A stretch of DNA of 64,000 bases, from NCBI RefSeq assembly GCF_008974185.1, contig NZ_BKZP01000008.1, positions 1 to 64,000 of the forward strand. The letters run 5' to 3'. Below the pieces are notes generated by a model that was not told the DNA's origin, did no database searches, and worked only from the letters and a program-made list of their open reading frames with translations. Positions within the stretch are counted from its first letter, which is position 1. Each line of letters starts with the position of its first letter. Position numbers and translations under genes: made by a program. The stretch comes from Weizmannia acidilactici (GTDB taxonomy: Bacteria > Bacillota > Bacilli > Bacillales > Bacillaceae_C). Of this stretch, positions 1 through 9,212 are shown in pieces.

Positions 1-220
1 TTAATAAGGGTTTTTTTGCTTATTCCATTATTGACGATAATGAAATCATTTAGGCTACAGGCCAATACTCGTTTTCATGTAGTGGTGTTTACTTAGACAT
101 GAAGTTGTTTGGGACAGGCTCTTTTTTACAGGCGGAAAAATTTGTCTGGTTACCGGTTTCCCGCGAAAAAATCGATTATAATAGAGAAGACTATATTGAA
201 TAGAGTTGAGGTTGAGTCGA

Positions 221-1477
221 GTGAACAGACAGAAAAGCAAATACAGATGGGCAGTTTTCGCCGTGGTGCTTTTTTCTTACATGGTCATTGTCAGCCAGCG
301 GACAGCGCCGGGGTTGATCCCGGATAAGCTGATGAGCGAGTTCCACATTACAGCATCCGTCATCGGTTTGTTGACGGGCGTGCAGTTTTTAGCTTATGCC
401 GGCCTGCAAATTCCAATCGGGATTCTATCCGATCGTTTTGGACCCAACGTTTTTTTAATCACAGGGACATTATTCAGCGGGATCGGCACGTTTTTATACA
501 GCATTGCGCCGAATGAAGCCGTTTTGCTCATATCCCGCCTGCTTACTGGGATGGGCGATGCGACGATTTGGGTCAATCTTGTCCTGATTTTAAGCCAGTG
601 GTTTTATGCTAATGAGTTTGTCGGCCTTGTCGGATATGCCGGCATGACTGGAAGCGTCGGCTCTTTGCTGGCAACGGTTCCATTAACGGCATGGATATCG
701 CTTGCGGGGTGGCGGCCTCCGTTTTTTGTGACCGGCATTATCCTGATCTTAAGCGCAGTGATGCTTTATGTTGTGCTGATTCAGCGGCCGAAAAAATGGG
801 CTGAGCCGAAGAAGGCTTCTTCAAACGATAAGCATGAAAAAATGCTTTCGGTTTTGCGCCGTGTGCTTGCGAGCAGGCAGGCATGGGCTACTTTTTTATG
901 CCACTTTGGAATTGTCGGCACATATGTCGGGTTTATCGGGTCATGGGCAGTGCCATACGGGATGCATGTATTCGATATGACGCGGTCCGGCGCCAGCCAG
1001 TTGGTCATGACTGGGCTAATCGGGGCGATCATTGGCGCTCCGCTCACCGGATGGATTGCCGGCAGGATCGGCTCAAGGAAAAAGCCGTACCTCATCATTC
1101 AATTATTCATATTTTTGGCATGGTCCGTTTTCTTTTTATGCAATGGCAAACCGCCTTTGTTTCTTGTCGTTCTTTTGTTTTTTGTTATTGGTTACGGAAA
1201 CGGGGCAAGCGCGCTTACTTTTGCGGTGGTCCGCCATTCGTTCGAAGTGAAGGAAGTCGGTTCCGTGTCCGGATTTGCCAATACCGGCGGCTTTTTAAGC
1301 GCCGTTCTTTTGCCGAGCTTTTTCGGTAAAGTGCTCGACCATTTCCATTCAGCTGCCGCAGTCACCGGGTACCATTACGGCTTTTTAATCCCGGCTGTAT
1401 TCTCCTTTTTTGGCGTGATGGGGAGTGCCATGATCCGGGAAATAAAGGAGGTGCCGGAGGAAGAACCGGCGGCATAA
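221..1477 (+). CDS. MFS transporter, 12-TM permease
   Basis: Product of about 418 residues, membrane throughout, with the major facilitator layout. The loop after TM2 carries the family A-motif (GILSDRFGPN, about residues 69-78), and a charged cytoplasmic loop (QRPKKWAEPKK) near the middle separates the two six-helix halves. Substrate cannot be told from sequence. The GTG at 221 is chosen because GAGG at 208-211 sits about nine bases upstream; in-frame TTG codons at 206 and 212 would lie on or too near that site. Monocistronic: the next gene is separated by about 310 bases holding a weak hairpin and the CcpN operator. Confidence 0.8.
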   Translation: MNRQKSKYRWAVFAVVLFSYMVIVSQRTAPGLIPDKLMSEFHITASVIGLLTGVQFLAYAGLQIPIGILSDRFGPNVFLITGTLFSGIGTFLYSIAPNEAVLLISRLLTGMGDATIWVNLVLILSQWFYANEFVGLVGYAGMTGSVGSLLATVPLTAWISLAGWRPPFFVTGIILILSAVMLYVVLIQRPKKWAEPKKASSNDKHEKMLSVLRRVLASRQAWATFLCHFGIVGTYVGFIGSWAVPYGMHVFDMTRSGASQLVMTGLIGAIIGAPLTGWIAGRIGSRKKPYLIIQLFIFLAWSVFFLCNGKPPLFLVVLLFFVIGYGNGASALTFAVVRHSFEVKEVGSVSGFANTGGFLSAVLLPSFFGKVLDHFHSAAAVTGYHYGFLIPAVFSFFGVMGSAMIREIKEVPEEEPAA

Positions 1478-1488
1478 CCGCACGATTG

Positions 1489-1531
1489 CTTAACGGAAGC
1501 CCAAATGATTTACTCTTCGTTAAGAATCTTT
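1489..1531 (+). terminator. weak hairpin after MFS gene
   Basis: CTTAACG (1489-1495) pairs with CGTTAAG (1518-1524), followed by a short T-rich stretch. The stem is interrupted and the loop is long, so this is only a possible terminator. Confidence 0.35.
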
Positions 1532-1630
1532 TAAACTATTTATAACTAAATAAAGCCGGCATGCCGTTTCGAAGTTTTTCAGATTTTTATTTATGAAAAA
1601 AATTTGCCAAATTAGTACACGGAACCCCTT

Positions 1631-1670
1631 AATTGTGTTATACTATATTTGCGTTGAGTATAACACAATT
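1631..1670. promoter_or_regulatory. Paired CcpN operator upstream of ppsR-ppdK
   Basis: A perfect 14-bp inverted repeat, AATTGTGTTATACT (1631-1644) and its complement (1657-1670), with a 12-bp spacer. Each arm contains TGTGTTATACT, which fits every position of the CcpN box known from Bacillus (TRTGHYATAYW). CcpN represses gluconeogenic genes (gapB, pckA) on glycolytic carbon, and the genes downstream make PEP from pyruvate, so the role matches. The match is seen in sequence; binding is inferred. Confidence 0.75.
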
Positions 1671-1789
1671 TCAGAACCATGCATAAAATAATATCGGGCA
1701 ATGCGAGAGGGGTAATGGAAAAAACGAATATACATAAAGAGCAACTCATCGGCAATCGTGTCGCCTCAAAAAAAGGGTGTGGACAATAC

Positions 1790-2611
1790 ATGGAACAAAA
1801 AGAAATCGTGCATATCATTTCGGACTCGGTTGGGGAAACGGCCGAATTTGTCGTCAAAGCCGTTGCGGCCCAATTTAACGGCGGTTATATCGAAATCAGG
1901 CGGCATCCCCATGTGGAGGAAGTTGAGGATATCGATCCGGTCATCGAAGCGGCAAAACGGCAGAACGCCATCATCGCTTATACGCTCGTTGTCACATCAT
2001 TAAAAGATTATTTGGACCGGCGTGCCGATGAAGAGGGGGTTATTGCGGTAGACCTGATGAACCCGCTCATGGAAGCATTTATGAAAAAGTTTCATAAAGA
2101 GCCGTACCACCGCCCAAAGTTAATGCGGAAACTGGACGAAGAATATTTTAAAAAAATCGAAGCAATCGAATTTGCGGTCAAATACGATGATGGCCGCGAT
2201 GCAACCGGGTTGAAAAAGGCGGATATTGTATTGCTTGGCGTTTCCCGGACATCCAAAACGCCGTTGTCCATGTATCTGGCGCACCATAGCTTTAAAGTGG
2301 CCAATGTCCCGATTGTACCGGAAATCGATCCGCCAGAAGAATTGTTCACCATACCACGGGAAAAATGCGTCGGCCTGATGATTGCACCTGAAAAACTGAA
2401 TGAAATCCGAAAAGAACGGATCAGGGCAATGGGATTGAAATCGGATGTCAATTACGCCAGCTACGACAGGATATACGAAGAACTCGCATATGCGGAAAAG
2501 ATTATGAGAAAAATCAGATGCCCGATTATTGACGTCTCGAACAAAGCGGTGGAAGAAACAGCAAGTCTTATTATTGAAATGTTCAAGAATAGAGAGGAGC
2601 TGCTAAAATGA
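1790..2611 (+). CDS. ppsR: Pyruvate, phosphate dikinase regulatory protein (PpsR/YqfL)
   Basis: Bifunctional ADP-dependent kinase and Pi-dependent pyrophosphorylase (DUF299 family) that inactivates PPDK by phosphorylating the threonine beside its catalytic histidine and reverses this. Visible features: N-terminal HIISDSVGETAE, the P-loop GVSRTSKT at about residues 150-157, and the C-terminal DVSNKAVEETA signature. At 273 residues from ATG 1790 it matches the B. subtilis YqfL length (about 270). An in-frame ATG at 1715 has a better Shine-Dalgarno (GAGAGGGG, 1703-1710) and would add 25 residues not present in the family. The stop overlaps the ppdK start by four bases (ATGA), so the two are translationally coupled. 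Likely CcpN-repressed. Confidence 0.9.
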   Translation: MEQKEIVHIISDSVGETAEFVVKAVAAQFNGGYIEIRRHPHVEEVEDIDPVIEAAKRQNAIIAYTLVVTSLKDYLDRRADEEGVIAVDLMNPLMEAFMKKFHKEPYHRPKLMRKLDEEYFKKIEAIEFAVKYDDGRDATGLKKADIVLLGVSRTSKTPLSMYLAHHSFKVANVPIVPEIDPPEELFTIPREKCVGLMIAPEKLNEIRKERIRAMGLKSDVNYASYDRIYEELAYAEKIMRKIRCPIIDVSNKAVEETASLIIEMFKNREELLK

Positions 2612-5283
2612 CAAAATTCGTATATATGTTTAATGAAGGTAACAGCAACATGCGGGACCTTCTCGGCGGCAAAGGGGCCAACCTCGCGGAAATGACAAAT
2701 ATCGGCTTGCCGGTTCCGTACGGTTTTACGATTACAACACAGGCATGCAATGACTACTATGATAACGGCAAAAAAATTTCTAAAGAAGTAGAATCACAAA
2801 TCGAAGAAGCGCTCGCAAAACTGGAAGAAAAAACCGGCAAAAAGTTGGGCGATACGGAAAACCCGCTGCTCGTTTCCGTCCGCTCCGGCTCGGTTTTTTC
2901 GATGCCGGGCATGATGGATACGGTGTTGAACCTCGGCATGAACGACCAAACGGTGGAAGCGGTCGCAAAATTAACGGATAACCCGCGGTTTGCGTACGAT
3001 TCTTACCGCCGTTTCATCCAAATGTTCTCTGACGTTGTGCTGCAAATCGATGTGTACTATTTTGAACACTTGCTTGAGCATACGCGCACGCAAAAAGGCT
3101 ACACAGCGGATCCTGAAATGACAGCCGATGACTGGAAGGAAATGATCGACGGCTACAAAAAAATCGTCAAAAAGCACGCGAAGCAGGATTTTCCGCAAGA
3201 CCCGAAAACGCAATTGTTTTTGGCGATCAATGCTGTATTTGATTCATGGAACAACCAGCGCGCTATCGTGTACCGCCGCCTGAATAAAATTCCGGACCAT
3301 TTGGGAACCGCTGTCAATATCCAAAGTATGGTATTCGGGAATATGGGAGACGACTCAGGCACAGGCGTTGCATTTACACGGAACCCGTCCACAGGGGAAC
3401 GTGTGCTGTACGGTGAATACTTGATCAATGCCCAAGGCGAAGACGTCGTTGCAGGCATCCGCACCCCGCATCCGATCCAGGTACTTGCAAAAGACATGCC
3501 GGAAGTATACCGCCAGTTCGTAAAAACGAGCCAGCTTCTCGAAGAACATTACCAGGATATGCAGGACATTGAATTTACGGTTGAACGCGGCAAACTTTTC
3601 TTGCTCCAAACCCGGAACGGCAAAAGAACAGCACAGGCTGCGATCCGCATAGCCGTTGAAATGGTGAAAGAAGGTATTCTCGATAAAGAGACAGCGCTTT
3701 TACGCGTGGATCCGGACCAGCTCAATCAGCTGCTGCACCGTAGAATCGATGAATCAGCAGAGAAAAAACTTTTGGCAAAAGGGCTGCCGGCTTCACCGGG
3801 CGCAGCAACAGGCCAGGTCGTGTTCGATGCTGATGAGGCGGAACAATTGAGCAAAGAAGGCAAAAAAGTCATTTTAGTCCGCCCGGAAACGACACCTGAC
3901 GATATCCACGGCATTGTCGCATCGCAGGCGGTTGTGACAAGCCGTGGAGGTATGACAAGCCACGCAGCAGTCGTTGCCCGCGGGATGGGGAAAGCTTGCA
4001 TCTGCGGCTGCGAAGCAATGAAAATCGATCTGAAAGCGAAACAATTCTCGGTCGGCGATACGGTTGTCCGATACGGCGATGTGATCACCATTGATGGTTC
4101 GACAGGCGAAGTCATGCTCGGCGAAGTGCCGATGATTGAACCTGAACTTTCCGGTGAATTCAAAACACTGCTCGAATGGGCGGATGAGGCACGCGACCTC
4201 GGCGTCCGCGCCAATGCCGATAACCCGGTGGACGCGAAAAAATCGCTCGAATTCGGCGCTGACGGCATCGGGCTTTGCCGCACCGAGCATATGTTTATGG
4301 ATATTAAACGTGTGCCGATAGTGCAGGAAATGATCCTTGCCGAAACGCTGGAAGAACGCGAAAAAGCTTTAGATAAACTGCTTCCGATGCAGCAGGGCGA
4401 TTTTGAAGGCATCTTTGAAGAAATGGCCGGCCATCCGGTGACGATCCGCCTTTTGGACCCGCCAATGCATGAATTTTTGCCGGATAAAGAAGAACTGCTC
4501 GTTGAAGTAACGAAACTGCAAATCACGGCTCCTGACTCTGAAGAACTGAAGGAAAAAGAATACTTACTGAAAAAAGTCCAGCATCTCGCTGAATTCAACC
4601 CGATGCTCGGACACCGCGGCTGTCGCCTTGGCATGATTTTCCCTGAAATTTATGAAATGCAGGTCAAGGCAATCTTCTACGCTACAGCTGCGGTACAACA
4701 AAAAGGGATCCAAGTGCAGCCGGAAATCATGATCCCGCTTGTCGGCCATATGAACGAGCTGAAACGGATGCGTAAGTTGGTGAACGATGTCGCAAAACAA
4801 GTGATGGAAGAAAAAGGGCTAAGCTTTCATTACACTGTCGGTACGATGATCGAAATTCCGCGCGCGGCCCTCACAGCCGACCAAATTGCCGAGGAAGCCG
4901 ATTTCTTCTCGTTTGGTACGAACGACCTCACGCAAACGACATTCGGCTTCAGCCGCGACGATGCGGAAGGAAAATTCCTGCAGCAGTACATTGAGCAAAA
5001 AGTCCTGCCGGAAAACCCGTTTGCCGTCCTTGACCAGGAAGGCGTCGGCAAGCTGATCGAAACCGGCGTCAATCTTGGCCGCCAAACTAAACCGGGCTTA
5101 AAAACCGGCATCTGTGGTGAACACGGCGGCGAAAAAAGCTCGATCGAATTCTGCTACAAAACCGGCTTGAACTATGTCAGCTGCTCGCCGTACCGCGTGC
5201 CGCTCGCAAGGCTCGCCGCTGCACAGGCCACCATCCGGAACAAGAAAGAAGACGCGGACAATGTTGCTGTTGCGTCAAAATAA
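2608..5283 (+). CDS. ppdK: Pyruvate, phosphate dikinase
   Basis: Interconverts ATP + pyruvate + Pi and AMP + PEP + PPi; cytoplasmic, used here probably for gluconeogenesis from pyruvate. Full length at 891 residues. The N-terminal ATP-grasp domain begins with LLGGKGANLAEM. The phosphohistidine domain has GGMTSHAAV with catalytic His452 and the regulatory Thr450. The C-terminal TIM barrel has the GTNDLTQTT stretch and GICGEHGG with the catalytic Cys836. Good ribosome site AGAGGAG before ATG 2608. It overlaps ppsR, whose product controls it, and is followed by a strong terminator. Confidence 0.97.
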   Translation: MTKFVYMFNEGNSNMRDLLGGKGANLAEMTNIGLPVPYGFTITTQACNDYYDNGKKISKEVESQIEEALAKLEEKTGKKLGDTENPLLVSVRSGSVFSMPGMMDTVLNLGMNDQTVEAVAKLTDNPRFAYDSYRRFIQMFSDVVLQIDVYYFEHLLEHTRTQKGYTADPEMTADDWKEMIDGYKKIVKKHAKQDFPQDPKTQLFLAINAVFDSWNNQRAIVYRRLNKIPDHLGTAVNIQSMVFGNMGDDSGTGVAFTRNPSTGERVLYGEYLINAQGEDVVAGIRTPHPIQVLAKDMPEVYRQFVKTSQLLEEHYQDMQDIEFTVERGKLFLLQTRNGKRTAQAAIRIAVEMVKEGILDKETALLRVDPDQLNQLLHRRIDESAEKKLLAKGLPASPGAATGQVVFDADEAEQLSKEGKKVILVRPETTPDDIHGIVASQAVVTSRGGMTSHAAVVARGMGKACICGCEAMKIDLKAKQFSVGDTVVRYGDVITIDGSTGEVMLGEVPMIEPELSGEFKTLLEWADEARDLGVRANADNPVDAKKSLEFGADGIGLCRTEHMFMDIKRVPIVQEMILAETLEEREKALDKLLPMQQGDFEGIFEEMAGHPVTIRLLDPPMHEFLPDKEELLVEVTKLQITAPDSEELKEKEYLLKKVQHLAEFNPMLGHRGCRLGMIFPEIYEMQVKAIFYATAAVQQKGIQVQPEIMIPLVGHMNELKRMRKLVNDVAKQVMEEKGLSFHYTVGTMIEIPRAALTADQIAEEADFFSFGTNDLTQTTFGFSRDDAEGKFLQQYIEQKVLPENPFAVLDQEGVGKLIETGVNLGRQTKPGLKTGICGEHGGEKSSIEFCYKTGLNYVSCSPYRVPLARLAAAQATIRNKKEDADNVAVASK

Positions 5284-5293
5284 CGTTTTGATC

Positions 5294-5328
5294 AAGCACA
5301 TGGGATTCGGCATGCCATGTGCTTTTTT
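5294..5328 (+). terminator. Terminator of ppsR-ppdK
   Basis: Ten-base perfect stem AAGCACATGG (5294-5303) with CCATGTGCTT (5315-5324), followed by a T run. It lies directly after the ppdK stop. Confidence 0.85.
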
Positions 5329-5570
5329 GGTGCCAAAAGACAAAAACTGCAATTGGACAGGCAGAAAAGTTTCTGAAGAAGCGGGAAAAGGGGTAAAACG
5401 AGCGTCCGGCCAGAAAGAAATGTCTATAAGAGACTCGAGAGAAAAAACTGGAAACAGAAAAGAATTCATGTCTTGAATTCCACATTACAACATATTATCC
5501 GGACAAAAATGCATGCCTGCCCCGTGATTGGTTAAAGTAACAATTGGACCAACTGAAAGGAGGCAGAAAG

Positions 5571-5690
5571 ATGGATAATACGCATGAGTATGTGCAGAAG
5601 CTGCAGGAACAACAAAAGAAACAGGAGCAAAACAAAAAGCGGCAGGGAAACGGGAGCCCGAGCGAAAAACTGCCGACCAAACAGCATTGA
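5571..5690 (+). CDS. 39-residue DUF4023-like small protein
   Basis: A short, highly charged, Gln/Lys-rich peptide (starts MDNTHEYVQKLQEQQ, ends SEKLPTKQH). The N-terminal HEYVxKL and the C-terminal KLPxKQH pattern match the small DUF4023 proteins of Bacillaceae as I remember them. Function is unknown. The AAAGGAGG ribosome site (5556-5563) is near perfect and a terminator follows, so it is very probably a real independent gene. No membrane segment or signal peptide. Confidence 0.7.
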   Translation: MDNTHEYVQKLQEQQKKQEQNKKRQGNGSPSEKLPTKQH

Positions 5691-5709
5691 CTCAAATGAT
5701 TTTACATTT

Positions 5710-5745
5710 AAAATGGCGTGTGAAATTTCACGCGCCATTTTAGGC
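5710..5745 (+). terminator. Hairpin terminator after the DUF4023 gene
   Basis: Sixteen-base stem AAAATGGCGTGTGAAA (5710-5725) against TTTCACGCGCCATTTT (5726-5741) with one G-T pair; A- and T-flanked, so it could act in both directions. Confidence 0.7.
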
Positions 5746-6103
5746 ATTATGTTTACATAATAAAGTTATAGTCAAAACTTGTGCGTGTTTTGAATGATTT
5801 TTCAGGCATCACGTTTTATAAAACGGACAAAAATGGTCCTTTTTTATTTTTATTGGTTACCATTACTATTTTTTGTATTTCTTTGTTCATGCAAATTCCC
5901 CTTTCAAAGGATATCTAATCATATATTGTTGAAACCGATTTAACTTACTTAAAAAATACACGAGGTGCCTAGCTTTAATACAAGAGTATTTGATTTTTTA
6001 TAAAAATTTTTAGATTAAATTGACAAAGCAAAAAATTACAAGAAAATTTAATCGATAAAAAATAATTTATCGATAATATTTATTTGGTGGAAGGGGAGTG
6101 GCC
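5746..6103. other. AT-rich intergenic region
   Basis: No convincing gene. Contents seen: a 4-bp hairpin with T run near 5823-5845, a TTGACA at 6020-6025 that could be a -35 box, and the inverted repeat listed separately at 6051-6074. Confidence 0.5.
6051..6074. promoter_or_regulatory. 9-bp inverted repeat, probable operator
   Basis: ATCGATAAA (6051-6059), a six-base spacer and TTTATCGAT (6066-6074). It is directly upstream of a broken winged-helix regulator gene, a usual place for an autoregulatory site. Confidence 0.4.
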
Positions 6104-6657
6104 GTGAAATACGAAATGCTGATCGAAACGCCTGAGCAGTTGCATGCATTGTCCCACCCGTAAAGGCAGCGGATTTTATCGCAGTTGTTATACAAAGAAT
6201 TAACCAATAAACAAATTGCCGAAGTCTTGGATGAGTCACCGCCGAAAGTTCATTTCCATGTAAGGGAACTGCTCGATGCAGGCATCATCGAACTGACAAA
6301 AGAAGTGGTCAATAAATCGATCGTTGAAAAATATTATACAGCTGCAGCTCGCTCTTTCCGACTTTCTCCTGCGCTTAAATTACAAAAGCGGATGAACATT
6401 CCCTTTATGAATCTGCGCTGCATGAGACATACAGGAATTTGATGAACAGCATCCACGAATTGATTGGGGTATTACCTGATTTCCAAATTTTACAGGAACA
6501 GGCGTGGTTGACGGAAAAAGAAATTGCCCGGAAACACCCCTCGAGTAGCCAAGTCATTTTAGAGGATGCCCGGCAGGAAAAAACAGAAGAGGACAGGAAG
6601 TTGTTTACACTTAGCAATTTTTTCATCCATTATCAGGAGATGATGAAAAGGGGAAAC
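6104..6657 (+). pseudogene. Winged-helix (ArsR-like) regulator, broken
   Basis: GTG 6104 with GGAAGGGGAG ahead opens MKYEMLIETPEQLHALSHP, then TAA at 6161-6163 interrupts the frame. The same frame continues with RQRILSQLLYKELTNKQIAEVL and PPKVHFHVRELLDAGII, a typical winged helix-turn-helix with recognition helix. The frame then ends at 6442 and the sequence resumes in another frame from 6439 (IHELIGVLPDF, coiled, charged), so there is also a frameshift near 6400-6440. That last frame runs without a stop into the MFS gene, so either the two genes overlapped or a stop was lost. Confidence 0.75.
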
Positions 6658-7880
6658 ATGGAGATGGTGAAGGGTAAGCCAAGCAGCCTTTTCTCCAACA
6701 AAAACTTCCCATTATTTTTCTTCGGCCTGTCAAGTTCCGCATTTGGAGACGGATTCCAGCAAATTGCGCTGATTTATTTGATTACCAGCCTTGGCGGAGG
6801 CGGAACGGAAATGGCGCTTTCCCAGTTCTTTTTGATGTTTCCGCGCATTGTTGTGCTGCTGTTCGGCGGAGTTGCTGTGGATCAGCTAAGTGCCAAACAA
6901 GTGATTTGGGTGTCGGATTTTTTTTGCTTTTTCGTGATGTTCCTGCTGGCCGGGTTATCTTATTCTGCTGCAATATCATTTCCCATCCTGTATACATTGC
7001 TCGTTATATCAGGTATTGCGAGCGTTTTCTTTTATCCCACTTTTAACTCAATTGTACCGTCATTGGTGGAGAGGAAATTTTTGGAACGGACGAACGCATG
7101 GGTACAGGCCATTTCACAGGCCGCCATTTTTATCGGTCCGCCGCTTGTCGGAGTTGTCGTCAGAAAGCTCGGATTGGAAGCCGGTTTTGCAGTGAATGCC
7201 GCATCCTACCTTATAGCAGCTGCAACTGGAATGATGATAAAAATAAAACAACCGGTATTGACTGAGACAAAAAAACCGCATTTTTTATCGGATTTAAAAG
7301 AAGGGTTTCACCACGTTTGGACGGAAAAGTGGCCCAGTACAGTTCTCCTTGTTGAATTCATCAGTGGGCTTGCGGTTGTAGGGCCACTGCAGATTGCTTT
7401 GCCGCTGTACAGCGAGAAAAATTTGGCGTGTATCCTGAAGAAATGGGGTTTGTCATGGCTGCCTTCGGGATTGGATCGGTACTTGGAATGGTGTTTGTTA
7501 ACAAAATAGCAATTAAGTTTAAAACAATCAAAAGCTTTTACCTACTGGTCACCATGCAAGGGATAATTTTATGCTTGACCGTCATTCCAAAACTTTGGGC
7601 GGTACTGCCGGCTTTAGGCCTTGTCGGTTTTCTAAGCATATTAAGCGTCATTATGATTTCTAAAATAACAGGAATACTTTCTAATAAACAGGCTCGGCAG
7701 AACGATGAGCATGGTGTCGCTTTCGTCTTACGGAGCAGTGCCAGTATCTCAGCTGCTGGCAGGCTTGGGATCAGAAATGCTTCCGCTGACACTCGTTTTT
7801 ATTTTTGCTGCCGGATTATTAAGTTTAAGCTGATTTATCGGATGGCTCGTTTCAAGGAAATACACTTACCCAACATTTAA
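6658..7880 (+). pseudogene. MFS exporter (MFS_3-like), broken
   Basis: ATG 6658 with AAGGGG ahead starts a permease (SSLFSNKNFPLFFFGLSSS, then FLMFPRIVVLLFGG). It shifts frame near 7423-7430: YSEKNL in one frame is followed by GVYPEEMGFVMAAFGIGSVL in the next. It shifts again near 7695, after which SMVSLSSYGAVPVSQLLAGL is readable, and has an in-frame TGA near 7833. At least three lesions, so not functional. It resembles the EntS-type drug/siderophore exporters; the adjacent broken HTH gene was probably its regulator. Confidence 0.75.
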
Positions 7881-7883
7881 AAA

Positions 7884-7918
7884 GGGCAGCCAATCAAATT
7901 GCTGATTGGTTGCCCATG
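7884..7918. terminator. Shared hairpin between converging genes
   Basis: GGGCAGCCAATCA (7884-7896) pairs with TGATTGGTTGCCC (7903-7915), one G-T pair. It covers the 3' end of the minus-strand small gene and follows the MFS remnant, so it likely served both directions. Confidence 0.65.
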
Positions 7919-8040
7919 TTTTCTTCTTCCCTTAAGCTGCGGGCGATCTCCTTTGCATTAACTTTCGCTTCTTTGACGGATTTCGCCTTAACCGTAATCA
8001 ATCGCCCGTCGATAATGAAGTTAAAAATTTTATTTCTCAT
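7894..8040 (-). CDS. 48-residue hypothetical protein
   Basis: Reads MRNKIFNFIIDGRLITVKAKSVKEAKVNA and ends NMGNQSAI. The ribosome site AAGAGGTGA is well placed before the ATG at 8040, and the coding sequence runs into a terminator hairpin. The pattern of a short beta hairpin followed by a charged amphipathic helix looks like a folded small protein. I do not recognise the family. Confidence 0.6.
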   Translation of the reverse strand: MRNKIFNFIIDGRLITVKAKSVKEAKVNAKEIARSLREEENMGNQSAI

Positions 8041-8422
8041 CTGTAATCACCTCTTTTTTATACCCTTTGTATTTTTTTAAATTGTTGAGTGTTGCTTTAA
8101 ATTGTACCCGTATCTTTTAGGAAACAGTGTGCTTGTTGGAGAATAACACATTATGGAATTACAGCGGCAGATGTTCACCGGGATGTCCGGTGGCAGGCGG
8201 GAACTGGAAGAGCAGGGATGCTTACATGTTTATTATTATAACTACACACGCGCCAAAATACAACATATTGAATTGCTATTAATTATATACCTATATATAG
8301 AAACAGTCAAACATTATGATGATATTACATCCAGCTAAACTGTACAGATTTAAATATTTCAGCAGAAAATGATGACGTTAAAAAGAATATATCTTATATC
8401 TTATCGTATGTTAATCAATTTA
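8041..8422. other. Intergenic region without a supported gene
   Basis: An open frame at 8153-8338 (61 codons) has no ribosome site and no recognisable protein character. Nothing else was seen in this AT-rich stretch. Confidence 0.5.
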
Positions 8423-9198
8423 TTACGGTTTGATTCCATTTACCCGTATCCTTTTATAATCCGCAATCCATTGTCCGTCTTTGAATAAAACGTCTTTCAA
8501 TTGCTTTTTAGTATTCGAAATCATTTCGTCCTTTGTATGTACAGGGATGCCGTCAAACAGTCGGGGACAAAACATCGTGATCCAGTTTTTCAACCCTTCA
8601 TCCCCATTCAGGGGTGTAGGCCGGTCAAAGTGCATTGCAAAAGTGACTCGGAATCCGGCTTTTTCCATTAATGTGGCATATTCGCCGATGCTTGGATAAA
8701 ACCAAGGAAACTGCTCCACCTTAAAATCAAATCCGGCTACTTTGATCTGCTGAATAATCGTATTCGTAATTGTTTCGACATTGCCTTTCCCTCCGAATTC
8801 GGTCACAAATCTCCCGCCTCATTTTAAGTAGCGATAAATCCCGTGCAACACCACTTCTGCCTGCTTTATCCAGTGAAGGGCGGCGTTGGAGAAAACCGCC
8901 TCAAATTCGTTCTCAAATTTTAACTGTGTTGCATCTTGTATCAAAAACCGGATATGCGGGTATTTGCGGGATGCCTGCTGTATCATATTCTCAGACTTGT
9001 CTACACCAATTATCTTCGCACCGGTTTCAAAGATTGTATTGGTTAAATCTCCGGTCCCGCAGCCAAGGTCAAGGATTTTCTCGCCTTGCTGGAGAGCCAA
9101 GAGAGCCAATAATTTTCTACCAAGCTGTTTCCGTATCTTGAAACAAAAGCATACCTTGAATCATATAATTTTGCATTCCAATGATCAATGGATTTCAT
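8423..9198 (-). pseudogene. SAM-dependent methyltransferase, broken
   Basis: Starts at ATG 9198 (AAAGGGAG seven bases ahead): MKSIDHWNAKLYDSRYAFVSRYG, then shifts frame near 9105 into LLALQQGEKILDLGCGTGDL, the SAM-binding motif I. VDKSENMIQQA and NAALHWI follow. A TGA at 8819-8821 replaces the proline expected in RYLKPGGRF. The rest (GGRFVTEFGGKGNVE to the end) is intact in the same frame. The product resembles trans-aconitate methyltransferase-type enzymes. Two lesions make it a pseudogene. Confidence 0.85.
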
Positions 9199-9212
9199 AT
9201 TCATTCTCCCTT

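Noticed and set aside
1631-1670. Additional Ter-like site
   Set aside because: TGTGTTATACT resembles half of the rtp repeat, but there is no GCACA half; the symmetry and spacing fit a CcpN dyad.
3726-4634. 302-codon open frame antisense to ppdK
   Set aside because: It is a shadow of the ppdK coding frame; low-complexity Ser-rich translation, no ribosome site and no family features.
8153-8338. 61-codon ORF
   Set aside because: No ribosome site, no recognisable composition, located in AT-rich intergenic DNA.
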